Shown one piece after another: positions 7,802-15,572 of a DNA stretch of 64,000 nt. The DNA is from Devosia litorisediminis (GTDB lineage Bacteria > Pseudomonadota > Alphaproteobacteria > Rhizobiales > Devosiaceae): positions 2,604,001 through 2,668,000 of the forward strand of contig NZ_JAGXTP010000001.1 of the NCBI RefSeq assembly GCF_018334155.1, written 5' to 3'. The stretch's first letter is position 1. Every line of letters starts with the position of its first letter. The notes under the pieces are model-generated. The model had not been told where the DNA came from. It did not search any database and worked only from the letters and a program-made list of their open reading frames with translations. A program made the translations under genes and the position numbers.

Positions 7802-9708
7802 GCCGCTATGCCCCCGTCAACTTTCCCGACGTCAAACTGGAGGGCCAGTTCTGGCATGAGCGGCTCGAAACCGTTCTGACGCGGACCATCCCCAGCCAGC
7901 ACAAAAAGCTGAGCGAATATACGATCCTGGATTCGCTTAAGCTCAAACAGCCACCGCCACCCTTGCGCTTTCCGCGCCACGCCAACGGGTTCACCGTTCA
8001 GGTGTTCTGGGACAGCGATATCGGCAAGTGGATTGAAGCGGCCAGCTATGCGCTGGCACATCGCCGGGATGAAGATATCGAAGCCAAGATCGAGGCTATT
8101 GTCGATGATTTTGAGACGGCGCAGGCGCCCGATGGCTACCTCAATTGCTGGTATCTTGGCCATGAGCCAGACAAGCGCTGGACCAATCTGCGTGACAATC
8201 ACGAGATGTATAATGCTGGCCATTTGCTCGAAGGCGCGATTGCCTATTTCCAGGTAACCGGCCGCCGGCGCTGGCTCGACATCATGGAGCGCTATCTCGA
8301 GCACATCTATTCGGTTTTCGGTACTGGCCCGGGGCAGAAGCGCGGCTATGACGGGCATGAGGAGCTCGAGCTGGCGCTGATGAAGCTGTACTATCTGACG
8401 CGCGACAAGAAGCATCTCGATTTCGCCACCTATCTGATCAACGAGCGCGGCCAGCAACCACCGCATTTTTTCGACGTCGAACGCGAAGCGCGGGGCGATG
8501 CAGAAAAGCAGCAGCGCTATGTGCAGGGCAATTACGAATACAGCCAGAGCCACAAGCCGGTGCGCGAGCAGGACAAGGTTGTCGGCCACGCGGTGCGCGC
8601 GATGTATCTCTATACAGCCATGGCGGACCTTGCGGCCGAGATCGGTGACGCCGATCTCAAGCGTGCCTGCGAGGTGCTGTGGGACGATGTGATGGAGACC
8701 AAGATGTATGTGACGGCGGGCCTGGGCCCCTCGGCACAGAACGAGGGCTTCACCCATGATTTCGATCTGCCCAATCAGACGGCCTATGCCGAGACCTGTG
8801 CGTCGGTAGCCCTGATTTTCTGGGCCCAGCGCATGCTGCATCTGGACCTCGATGGCAAATATGCCGACATCCTTGAACTGGCAATGTTCAATGGCGCGCT
8901 GAGCGGGCTGAGCCGGGATGGGGAGCAGTATTTCTATGCCAATCCTCTTGAGAGTGACGGCACGCCGACCCGTTGGGACTGGCACACCTGCCCGTGCTGC
9001 ACGATGAATGTCAGCCGGCTGGTGGCCTCGGTGGGCGGATACTTCCTCTCTACCGCGCAGGATGGCGTGGCGTTCCACCTTTATGGCGGGATCGATACCG
9101 AGGTCGAGATTGCCGGCACCATGGTCGCGCTGCGTGAGATCTCGACCTATCCCTGGAGCGGGGATATCCGGATTGAAGTTGATCCCAAGGTGCCAACGAC
9201 GTTCGACCTGAAGCTGCGCATTCCAGGCTGGTGCGAAGGCGCCAAGGTGTCCGTCAATGGCAATGCCGTGGACGTCTCGGCGGCAGTCGATGGCTATCTG
9301 ACCATCAACCGTGACTGGTTCGAGGGCGATGTAGTGACCATGGAGTTGCCCATGCCGCCGGTCCGGCTTTATGCCCATCCCGGCGTGATCATGGATGCGG
9401 GCCGGATTGCACTCAAGCGCGGTCCGTTGGTCTATTGCGTCGAGGAAGCCGACAATCCAGGCGGGCGCGTGCAGCGGCTCAAGCTGCCCCGGGATGCCCA
9501 GCTCAAGACAGAGAAGCGTGCCGATCTGTTTGATGGCGTTGTGACCCTGAAGGCCGATGCCCTGGCAATCAAGGAAGGTGACTGGCAGGCGTTATATCGC
9601 ACCGACCCACCGCAGGATGAAAAGGCGACGCTGACCGCGCTGCCCTACTACCTGTGGGCCAATCGCGGACAGGGATCGATGGTGGTCTGGGTGCCTGAAG
9701 TGCAATAG
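7798..9708 (+). CDS. GH127 beta-L-arabinofuranosidase
   Basis: A 636-residue glycoside hydrolase of family GH127 (HypBA1-like), a retaining enzyme with a zinc-coordinated Cys nucleophile. The expected residues are visible: Glu316 in NEGF (acid/base), Glu332 and Cys334 in YAETC (zinc ligands), then Cys400 (nucleophile) and Cys401 in CPCC. The 16-residue spacing from the acid/base Glu to the zinc Glu matches HypBA1 (322/338). There is no signal peptide, so cleavage is cytoplasmic after uptake by the upstream transporter. The start overlaps lacI (ATGA at 7798). A hairpin terminator follows. GH146-like activity on related substrates cannot be excluded. Confidence 0.9.
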   Translation: MSRYAPVNFPDVKLEGQFWHERLETVLTRTIPSQHKKLSEYTILDSLKLKQPPPPLRFPRHANGFTVQVFWDSDIGKWIEAASYALAHRRDEDIEAKIEAIVDDFETAQAPDGYLNCWYLGHEPDKRWTNLRDNHEMYNAGHLLEGAIAYFQVTGRRRWLDIMERYLEHIYSVFGTGPGQKRGYDGHEELELALMKLYYLTRDKKHLDFATYLINERGQQPPHFFDVEREARGDAEKQQRYVQGNYEYSQSHKPVREQDKVVGHAVRAMYLYTAMADLAAEIGDADLKRACEVLWDDVMETKMYVTAGLGPSAQNEGFTHDFDLPNQTAYAETCASVALIFWAQRMLHLDLDGKYADILELAMFNGALSGLSRDGEQYFYANPLESDGTPTRWDWHTCPCCTMNVSRLVASVGGYFLSTAQDGVAFHLYGGIDTEVEIAGTMVALREISTYPWSGDIRIEVDPKVPTTFDLKLRIPGWCEGAKVSVNGNAVDVSAAVDGYLTINRDWFEGDVVTMELPMPPVRLYAHPGVIMDAGRIALKRGPLVYCVEEADNPGGRVQRLKLPRDAQLKTEKRADLFDGVVTLKADALAIKEGDWQALYRTDPPQDEKATLTALPYYLWANRGQGSMVVWVPEVQ

Positions 9709-9718
9709 GCGAACAAAA

Positions 9719-9744
9719 CCGGCGCTCCCGCAAGGGAGCGCCGG
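9719..9744. terminator. hairpin terminator after GH127
   Basis: A perfect 11-bp stem CCGGCGCTCCC / GGGAGCGCCGG with loop GCAA lies between the converging GH127 and PRC-barrel genes. There is no T tract on either side, so it may work with Rho or as a bidirectional barrier. Confidence 0.7.
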
Positions 9745-9782
9745 CGTGCAATGATCAGGTGATCAAAAGCGCTTGGCGCGGG

Positions 9783-10169
9783 TTAGATCCAGTATGGAGC
9801 CACACCGTAATAGTCATAGACGCGACGGCCGTTATCGGCAGTCCAGAAGTTCTCGTCGCCGTCATATTTTGGCGCGCCCTCCAGCTGCTGCTTGGTCACA
9901 TCGACCTGATAGCCGCCGAGGTCCTCCACATAGTCCAGTTTGGACCATGGCAGCGGGTAATGGTCGTGGCCGATACCGAAGAAGCCGCCAAAGCTGAGCA
10001 CAGCGTAGGATACCTTGCCGCCGCGCTTCTCGACGAGAATGCGCTCGATTGAGCCGATGTGCTCGCCGCTTGGATCGTAGACCTTGGTGCCCTCAACCTT
10101 GTCGGATGCGATGAGATCGTGGGTTTCCTTGACGTCTGCATTTTGGTCGCGAATGTCATCGTAAGCCAT
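9783..10169 (-). CDS. PRC-barrel domain protein
   Basis: A 128-residue cytoplasmic protein starting MAYDDIRDQNADVKETHDLI. The PRC-barrel fold is indicated by HDLIASDKVEGTKVYDPSGE, IGSIERILVEKRGGKVSYAVL and the aromatic SFGGFFGIGHDHYPLPWSKL. Such proteins in alphaproteobacteria are often general-stress induced. An EcfG-type promoter (GGAAC-N17-CGTT) lies upstream on this strand at 10204-10229, and AAGAGGAG provides a ribosome site. It is divergent from the small-protein pair at 10365. The molecular role is unknown; RNA or protein binding is suggested for the fold. Confidence 0.88.
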   Translation of the reverse strand: MAYDDIRDQNADVKETHDLIASDKVEGTKVYDPSGEHIGSIERILVEKRGGKVSYAVLSFGGFFGIGHDHYPLPWSKLDYVEDLGGYQVDVTKQQLEGAPKYDGDENFWTADNGRRVYDYYGVAPYWI

Positions 10170-10203
10170 TTTACGAACTCCTCTTGGTTGCGTGTGACCG
10201 GCT

Positions 10204-10229
10204 AACGTGACGGTGCGCCGCGAAGTTCC
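10204..10229 (-). promoter_or_regulatory. EcfG-type general stress promoter (PRC-barrel gene)
   Basis: On the minus strand GGAAC (10229-10225), a 17-nt spacer and CGTT (10207-10204) match the EcfG/RpoE2 consensus GGAAC-N16/17-CGTT. It lies 35 bp upstream of the PRC-barrel start codon. Confidence 0.75.
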
Positions 10230-10309
10230 ACGATCGAAAAATGTGATCGGGGCGGTGCTTTAGGTGTGGAACCAAAGGCCGCTGTAATGCGCGACCCAAG
10301 CCCGCCAGC

Positions 10310-10334
10310 GGAACCGCGACACGCCTATGGCGTT
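10310..10334 (+). promoter_or_regulatory. EcfG-type general stress promoter (10365 gene pair)
   Basis: GGAAC (10310-10314), a 16-nt spacer and CGTT (10331-10334) match the EcfG consensus, 30 bp before ATG 10365. Together with the opposite promoter at 10204-10229 it makes a divergent stress-promoter pair. Confidence 0.75.
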
Positions 10335-10364
10335 TACTGATCATCGAACACGAAGGGGATCACC

Positions 10365-10622
10365 ATGGTTTTTGATAGCCTGCGCGAGCGTATGGGAGGG
10401 CACGACAATCTCTCGCCCATGCAAATCGCCCACAACACGCTCTTCACCGCCAAAGAGAAAATCGACCTGCTGCACCAGCTCAAGGCCGAAGTCACCAGTG
10501 CCAATGCCAATGGCAACGATGTCGGCTTCAGCGCGGACGAGATCGACGCTGCCATCGCCGAAGTGCGGCAGGGCGCCGAGAATGACGTTGGTGCCGACAC
10601 CGTCCTGAAAGGGGATTTCTGA
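10365..10622 (+). CDS. small acidic hypothetical protein, 85 aa
   Basis: An 85-residue soluble protein (MVFDSLRERMGGHDNLSPMQ) with predicted helical segments TAKEKIDLLHQLKAEVTSA and SADEIDAAIAEVRQGAE. ATG 10365 follows AAGGGGATCACC, a good ribosome site. It has its own EcfG-like promoter and ends in a TGATG junction with the next gene, so the two are co-translated. I do not recognise a named family. A role in the general stress response is inferred only from the promoter. Confidence 0.75.
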   Translation: MVFDSLRERMGGHDNLSPMQIAHNTLFTAKEKIDLLHQLKAEVTSANANGNDVGFSADEIDAAIAEVRQGAENDVGADTVLKGDF

Positions 10623-10921
10623 TGGCTACTGCTCCAAAACAACCGGCGGCCAATGCCGCCCGCGTCGATGCCTTGATCGACGAGAATGGCGCGCGTCTTG
10701 ACGTACCCGACAACTCACCACTCAAGGTGGCGCGCGAACACGAAGCGACCGTGGGATCGACCGGCCCAACCAATTGGTGGCTCTACGGTCTGATCGGTCT
10801 GGCGATCGTCATCGCGCTGCTGTTCTTGATGCAGATCCTGACAGGGGCGCCCGGCACAGATGTGCACTCGGGGACGCCTGTCTCGGCACCTGTTGTCGAA
10901 CCAGCCATCCCGACACAATAA
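10622..10921 (+). CDS. small single-pass membrane protein, 99 aa
   Basis: A 99-residue protein with a hydrophilic N-terminus (about 1-50), one TM helix at about 53-75 (WWLYGLIGLAIVIALLFLMQ) and a Pro/Thr-rich tail. The start overlaps the stop of the 85-residue gene, and a hairpin terminator follows directly. No family recognised. Its context makes it part of the same EcfG-controlled two-gene unit. Confidence 0.75.
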   Translation: MATAPKQPAANAARVDALIDENGARLDVPDNSPLKVAREHEATVGSTGPTNWWLYGLIGLAIVIALLFLMQILTGAPGTDVHSGTPVSAPVVEPAIPTQ

Positions 10922-10949
10922 AAAAGCGCGGCTCAATGGCCGCGCTTTT
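10922..10949. terminator. bidirectional terminator
   Basis: AAAAGCGCGGC, loop TCAATG, GCCGCGCTTTT: an 11-bp stem that ends in a T run on + and, by symmetry, on - as well. It separates the converging genes 10622-10921 and 10971-11639. Confidence 0.9.
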
Positions 10950-10970
10950 CCGTATCGATGATCTAACTGA

Positions 10971-11639
10971 TCAGCCCTTATTGATAGGCGCGATCTGGAT
11001 TTCCACGCGACGGTTCTGGGCACGGCCCTGCTCGGTTGCGTTGGAAGCGATCGGGCTCGTTTCGCCCTTGCCTTCAATATAGAAGCGGCGCTGATCGATA
11101 CCCTGATTGGCCAGAATTGTCGCGACGGAAACGGCACGACGCTGGCTCAGGCTGAGATTGTAGGCGTCGTCGCCCTGACTATCGGTGTGGCCGTAGACGT
11201 CGATGATCGACTTGTCGAACTTCTTGAGCACCAGGGCAACCGACACCAGGGTCGAGTTGAACTGCGGCTGAACATTGGACTGGTCGGTGGCGAAGGTGAT
11301 GTTGGATGGCATGTTCAGAATGATGTTCTGACCAACACGGGTCACCGAAACGCCGGTGCCCTGCAGCTGTGCGCGCAGCTCGGCTTCCTGCTGATCCATA
11401 TAGGCGCCAATGCCGGCGCCGGTCAGACCGCCAACACCTGCACCGATCAGGGCACCAACGCGAGGATCGCCGCCAACGGCTGCGCCAACAAGCGCACCAG
11501 CAAGAGCGCCGCCGCCCGTGCCGATCAGCGCGCCGCCAGTGGTGTTGGAAAGCTGGGACTGGCCCGTGTACGGATTGGTGGTGGTGCAGGCGGTCAGCGC
11601 CAGCGTCGCGGCAAGCGCAACAAAAATCTTCGACTTCAT
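10971..11639 (-). CDS. OmpA-family lipoprotein (YiaD-like)
   Basis: A 222-residue outer-membrane lipoprotein. The signal peptide ends in lipobox LTAC with Cys18. A glycine-zipper region (about 34-78, GGALIGTGGGALAGALVGAA) precedes a C-terminal OmpA domain (about 100-220) with NITFATDQSNVQPQF, VYGHTDSQGDDAYNLSLSQR and GRAQNRRVEIQI, the peptidoglycan-binding motifs. It resembles YiaD/YfiB-type proteins that tether the outer membrane to the wall. It is transcribed toward the bidirectional terminator. Confidence 0.93.
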   Translation of the reverse strand: MKSKIFVALAATLALTACTTTNPYTGQSQLSNTTGGALIGTGGGALAGALVGAAVGGDPRVGALIGAGVGGLTGAGIGAYMDQQEAELRAQLQGTGVSVTRVGQNIILNMPSNITFATDQSNVQPQFNSTLVSVALVLKKFDKSIIDVYGHTDSQGDDAYNLSLSQRRAVSVATILANQGIDQRRFYIEGKGETSPIASNATEQGRAQNRRVEIQIAPINKG

Positions 11640-11740
11640 AGAATATCCCCCTGAAGGATTCGGTTTGGTGGCCTGTAGGTGCCCCCTGAATACGGCAGGA
11701 TGGTGATGAACGAAAGAGCCTGAACAGTTGATGAACGGGA

Positions 11741-12511
11741 TCAGCTGTTGGCCCAGCCGCCATCGACAAGAAATTGCTGGGCTGAAATCATGGCGCTGTC
11801 GTCGGCTGCAAGGAACAAAGCCATGCGCGCAACGTCATCGGGATAGATGTGACCCGCCAGCGCCTGCGCGTCCGAAATGCCCTTGAGCGCGGCTTCATCA
11901 AGCCAGTGCTCAAGCTGTCGTTCGGTGACGATGGCGCCGGGAACCAGCGAGTTGACACGGATGCCGGACTTGCCCAGCTCGCCCGCCATGGCCCGGGTCA
12001 GACCGTGGGTGGCAGCCTTGGCGGTTTCATAAACCGGCAGCTCAGGCGTCATGACCATCCAGCTGATCGAGCCGGTATTGATGATGGAGCCCTTGCCAGC
12101 CTTGATCATGCCCGGCGCCACGGCCTGAATGGCAAAGAAAGCGTGCTTGAGATTGACCGCCATGCGGTCATCCCAATAGGCGGGCGTCACTTCTGCCCAG
12201 TCATGGCGCTGATCGTGGCCAGCGTTGTTGACCAAAACCAGGGCATCGCCATGGGCTGCGGCAAAATCGGCGATCGCAGCCTGATAGGCCCCAGTATCGG
12301 TAATATCGCAGTCTGCGAACTTGACCGTTTGTCCACTATTGGTGAGTTCAGCGGCCAGAGCCTGGCCCGCCTCGCGCGCAATATCGACAAAGCCGACCCT
12401 GGCGCCCTGAGCCGCAAAATTGCGGACGAGCGCTGCGCCGATTCCCGACGCGCCGCCTGAAATGACAACCGGCATGCCTGTCAGGCTGGGGTAGTTGGCA
12501 AATTCGGTCAT
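11741..12511 (-). CDS. SDR-family oxidoreductase, XylB-like sugar dehydrogenase
   Basis: A 256-residue short-chain dehydrogenase with the NAD-binding SGGASGIGA motif (18-26), NNAG (95-98) and the catalytic set Ser148, Tyr161, Lys165 (GSISW...YETAK). It matches my memory of Caulobacter D-xylose 1-dehydrogenase XylB at YPSL near the N-terminus, NNAGxDxRH, AYWDxRxxVNL, QAVAPGM and GSISW. Oxidation of an aldopentose to the lactone is therefore the best guess. That suits the arabinoside operon 2 kb away, but other SDR substrates are possible. It stands alone on the minus strand. Confidence 0.8.
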   Translation of the reverse strand: MTEFANYPSLTGMPVVISGGASGIGAALVRNFAAQGARVGFVDIAREAGQALAAELTNSGQTVKFADCDITDTGAYQAAIADFAAAHGDALVLVNNAGHDQRHDWAEVTPAYWDDRMAVNLKHAFFAIQAVAPGMIKAGKGSIINTGSISWMVMTPELPVYETAKAATHGLTRAMAGELGKSGIRVNSLVPGAIVTERQLEHWLDEAALKGISDAQALAGHIYPDDVARMALFLAADDSAMISAQQFLVDGGWANS

Positions 12512-12726
12512 GATGGCTCCCGGTGTTTATCGCCCCCGATCTAGCGCGCACTGGTCGGGGCGACAAGCGCGGGAGGCGGGCGATCAAAGTGTCGGGAGAC
12601 GGCTGACTTCTGCTGCCTGCGAGCTTCTGGCACATTGGCAGCGCGGGCTTTGCAGTTTAGAACGAGTCTCATGTTGATGGTCCAAATCGTGGGCCTCGAC
12701 ATTTCGGCGCGGCAAGCAGCGAGAGA

Positions 12727-12740
12727 TTGACGTGGGTCAA
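12727..12740. promoter_or_regulatory. FNR/FixK-type box upstream of hemA
   Basis: TTGAC-GTGG-GTCAA is a perfect palindrome matching the CRP/FNR-family consensus TTGAN6TCAA. A -10-like TTATAT lies at 12759-12764, about 28 bp from the box centre, the geometry of a class II activator site near -41.5. The rest of the 306-bp gap (12512-12817) shows no other gene. Confidence 0.7.
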
Positions 12741-12817
12741 TGCACCAGCTGCCGCAGCTTATATGGCTAGTCGAGATCGGACGCCGACCTGTCCGCGACA
12801 GACAAAAGGACGTTTCG

Positions 12818-14098
12818 ATGGACTATCGCGGCATATTCGAAGATGCGGTTGATACGCTACGGGCGGAAAAGCGCTACCGGGTCTTTGCTGACCTCGAGCG
12901 GGTTGCGGGCCATTTCCCCAAAGCCATCTATCGCGACGATGCCGACAATGAGCGCGACATCACGATCTGGTGCTCCAATGACTATCTGGGCATGGGCCAG
13001 CACCCCAAGGTGATCGGCGCGATGCAGGAGACCGCAGGCAAGCTTGGCGTTGGTGCCGGCGGCACGCGCAATATTTCGGGCACCAATCGCCCGCTGGTCG
13101 AGCTTGAGCGTTCGCTCGCCGACCTGCATCGCAAGGAAGCGGCGCTGGTGTTCACATCGGGCTTTGTGTCCAATGAAGCGGGCATTTCGACCATTGCCCG
13201 GCTGCTGCCGGACTGCATCATCTATTCGGACCAGCTCAACCACGCCTCGATGATTCAGGGTGTGCGTCAGTCCGGCATGCAGAAGGTGATCTTCCGCCAC
13301 AACGACGTGGCCCATCTGCGTGAACTGCTCAGCCAGGTCGATCGCAAACGGCCCAAGTTGATCTGCTTTGAATCCGTCTATTCGATGGATGGCGATATCG
13401 CCCCGATCAAGGAAATCTGCGATCTGGCCGAAGAGTTCGGCGCCCTGACCTATATCGACGAAGTGCACGCCGTTGGCATGTACGGCCCCCGCGGCGGCGG
13501 CATGGCCGAGCGTGATGGCCTGATGGACCGGATCGACATCATCGAAGGCACTCTGGCCAAGGGCTTTGGCACCATGGGCGGCTATATTGCCGCCAACAAG
13601 GCGATCATTGATGCTGTGCGCTCCTATGCGCCCGAGTTCATCTTCACCACCGCCCTGCCCCCAGCGCTGTGCGCTGCTGCCCGGGCGTCTATCGAGCACC
13701 TCAAGGTCAGTGGCCATGAACGCATGATGCAGCAGCGTCAGGCACGCGTGACCAAGGCTATTCTGGCCGATGCCGGCCTGCCGGTGATGGACACCGAAAC
13801 CCATATCGTGCCGTTGATGGTGGGGGATGCGCGTCAGTGCAAGGCGGCCAGCGACATGCTGCTGGAAAAGCACAACATCTATATCCAGCCGATCAATTAT
13901 CCCACCGTGCCCAAGGGAACCGAGCGCCTGCGGATCACTCCGACACCGCTGCATACCGATGAGATGATCTTCGAGCTGCGCCACGCGCTGGTCAGCGTCT
14001 GGACCAGCCTGGAACTGCCGCGCGAGCGGGCCGATGCCCGGATCACGGCGAGCAAGCTCACCTCGGGCGATCTGACACTGCCCACCGTCGGCGGGTAG
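12818..14098 (+). CDS. hemA: 5-aminolevulinate synthase
   Basis: ALAS condenses glycine and succinyl-CoA, the first step of tetrapyrrole synthesis in alphaproteobacteria (Shemin pathway). The 426-residue protein has the alpha-oxoamine synthase fold. Seen are [45 protein letters not shown] and the PLP lysine Lys248 in EGTLAKGFG, the same number as in Rhodobacter ALAS. ATG 12818 has AAAAGGACG upstream; an in-frame extension to 12740 runs into the promoter. The FNR/FixK-type box 77 bp upstream suggests oxygen-dependent control. Confidence 0.97.
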   Translation: MDYRGIFEDAVDTLRAEKRYRVFADLERVAGHFPKAIYRDDADNERDITIWCSNDYLGMGQHPKVIGAMQETAGKLGVGAGGTRNISGTNRPLVELERSLADLHRKEAALVFTSGFVSNEAGISTIARLLPDCIIYSDQLNHASMIQGVRQSGMQKVIFRHNDVAHLRELLSQVDRKRPKLICFESVYSMDGDIAPIKEICDLAEEFGALTYIDEVHAVGMYGPRGGGMAERDGLMDRIDIIEGTLAKGFGTMGGYIAANKAIIDAVRSYAPEFIFTTALPPALCAAARASIEHLKVSGHERMMQQRQARVTKAILADAGLPVMDTETHIVPLMVGDARQCKAASDMLLEKHNIYIQPINYPTVPKGTERLRITPTPLHTDEMIFELRHALVSVWTSLELPRERADARITASKLTSGDLTLPTVGG

Positions 14099-14119
14099 TT
14101 TTCGGCGCGATCAGGCAGC

Positions 14120-14755
14120 TCAGCTGGTCAGGACGATCCGCATCAGATCGGCCGTGTTGCGGGCGCCGAGTTTTTCCATGACCCGGGCGCGGTGCACCTC
14201 AATGGTGCGCGGCGAAATCCCCAGCGCACGACCGGCTTCCTTGTTGGACTGGCCATTGGTGATCAATTGCAGCACTTCGCGTTCGCGCGGGGTGAGTTGT
14301 TGAAAGCCGCGTACCTCAACAGCGCGGCGCCCACCCTGCATGCCGTTCAAATGCACATCCTGGCAGAGTGCCTCGCGGATGTCGGTCAGCAGATGCTCGG
14401 TATCGATGGGCTTGCTGATGACATCGGAGGCGCCGATTTTCATGGCGGTGACGGCGGCTTCAAGCTGTGGATAATCGGCCAGCATGAAAACCGGCGTTCC
14501 CGTTCCCATCGACTTGACCCGCCGCAACAGGCTTAGCCCGCTCTCCTCGCCCAGCCTGAGATTGAGCACCACGACATCGGGTTTTCGCCGTTCAAGCCCA
14601 ATCAGAAAATGGGCGGCCTCCACCGAGAAGGTGGTCTGAAACCCCTCGAGCCGGAACAGCACGCTGAGTGCCTCGCATGTGGCCGGATCGGAATCGACGA
14701 TGTGCACCAGCCGATCGCGGTTGAGTGAAGACCGATAATGGATGTTGTCGCTCAT
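14120..14755 (-). CDS. FixJ/LuxR-type regulator with degenerate receiver
   Basis: A 211-residue protein with a receiver domain (about 15-125) and a LuxR helix-turn-helix (about 148-205: LTPREREVLQLITNGQSNKE, GISPRTIEVHRARVMEKL). The phospho-acceptor position is Asn65 (VVVLNLRLGEESGL) where active FixJ/NarL receivers have Asp. The switch Thr/Ser is replaced by Ala93 (VFMLADYP). The acidic pair (VDSD) and Lys115 (SKPID) remain. Phosphorylation-independent DNA binding is inferred. It converges on hemA, and inverted repeats lie upstream of its start. An orphan without an adjacent cognate kinase on its own strand. Confidence 0.88.
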   Translation of the reverse strand: MSDNIHYRSSLNRDRLVHIVDSDPATCEALSVLFRLEGFQTTFSVEAAHFLIGLERRKPDVVVLNLRLGEESGLSLLRRVKSMGTGTPVFMLADYPQLEAAVTAMKIGASDVISKPIDTEHLLTDIREALCQDVHLNGMQGGRRAVEVRGFQQLTPREREVLQLITNGQSNKEAGRALGISPRTIEVHRARVMEKLGARNTADLMRIVLTS

Positions 14756-14861
14756 CTTGCCCCCTGCCCTGGCAAACTTGCTTCAAACCGACACCGCTCC
14801 AACGATGCGTTTGCGCTGGTAGTTTGCACTAAGGGTTCCCGCTCGCCGATACGGACTATAC

Positions 14862-14936
14862 GTAGGCGTTGCTACCTACTATAGGTTTATTTGCCTATTT
14901 CTGATCTGTCAATGGACTATGTTCCTACCTTGTAGG
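14862..14936. promoter_or_regulatory. cluster of CCTA/TAGG inverted repeats
   Basis: Three inverted repeats share a CCTAC/GTAGG core: GTAG-N6-CTAC (14862-14875), CCTA-N3-TAGG (14875-14885) and CCTAC-N3-GTAGG (14924-14936). They lie upstream of the FixJ-like gene and could be its autoregulatory operator. Confidence 0.4.
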
Positions 14937-14940
14937 CGCG

Positions 14941-14966
14941 AAAAAGGCCAGCCCGGAGGCTGGCCT
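14941..14966 (-). terminator. intrinsic terminator of mscL
   Basis: Read on the minus strand, AGGCCAGCC, loop TCCG, GGCTGGCCT is followed by TTTT. It is 8 bp past the mscL stop codon. Confidence 0.88.
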
Positions 14967-14973
14967 GATCGAC

Positions 14974-15402
14974 TTACTTCTTGCGCAGTGCGTCGCGAAT
15001 TTCGGTCAGCAGCACCTCTTCCTTGCTCGGCGCCGGCGTGGCCGCAACTGGTTCGGCAGCGGCTTCGCGCTTCATCGAGTTGATACCCTTGACCACCATG
15101 AACAGCACAAAGGCCACAATGGTGAACTTGACCACAGCGTTGATGAACAGGCCGATATTGAGTGTGGCGATACCAGCTTCCTGAGCAACGGCAAGCGATG
15201 GCACAGCAATGTTATCCGGGTTGGAGAGCACGAAGAACAGGTTCGAGAAGTCGATGCCACCCAGGATCAGACCGATCAGCGGCATGAACACGTCGTCAAC
15301 CAGCGAAGACACAATGGCACCGAACGCTGCGCCAATAATCACACCGATCGCCAGATCGACCATGTTGCCCTTGATGGCAAAGTCCCGAAATTCTTTAAAC
15401 AT
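14974..15402 (-). CDS. mscL: large-conductance mechanosensitive channel
   Basis: A 142-residue inner-membrane channel that opens under hypo-osmotic tension. The N-terminal helix and TM1 carry the MscL signature FKEFRDFAIKGNMVDLAIGV and IIGAAFGAIVSSLVDDV. TM2 is at about 83-105 (FINAVVKFTIVAFVLFMVVK), followed by a cytoplasmic helix LTEIRDAL. The periplasmic loop is slightly longer than in E. coli (136 aa total). The ribosome site AAAAGGGGC precedes ATG. It is followed by its own terminator. Confidence 0.97.
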   Translation of the reverse strand: MFKEFRDFAIKGNMVDLAIGVIIGAAFGAIVSSLVDDVFMPLIGLILGGIDFSNLFFVLSNPDNIAVPSLAVAQEAGIATLNIGLFINAVVKFTIVAFVLFMVVKGINSMKREAAAEPVAATPAPSKEEVLLTEIRDALRKK

Positions 15403-15572
15403 TGGTAGCCCCTTTTGTTGTGTTCCGCCTTTCCCCAGGCGGCCCGCACGACCCGCGGGTAAGTAGCATTGATGAGTGATGGGTCAAAAGCAATGACCCG
15501 CGGGTTGTTCTTGCGCAGGTTTGCGAGGGGGCAGATAGTCCGGAATATCCCCACAAAGGTCGCCTCTCGCCC

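Noticed and set aside
7792..9378. A 528-residue open frame antisense to the GH127 gene
   Set aside because: It is a shadow of high-GC codon use. The plus strand encodes a protein with complete catalytic residues, and the antisense frame has no family features or ribosome site.
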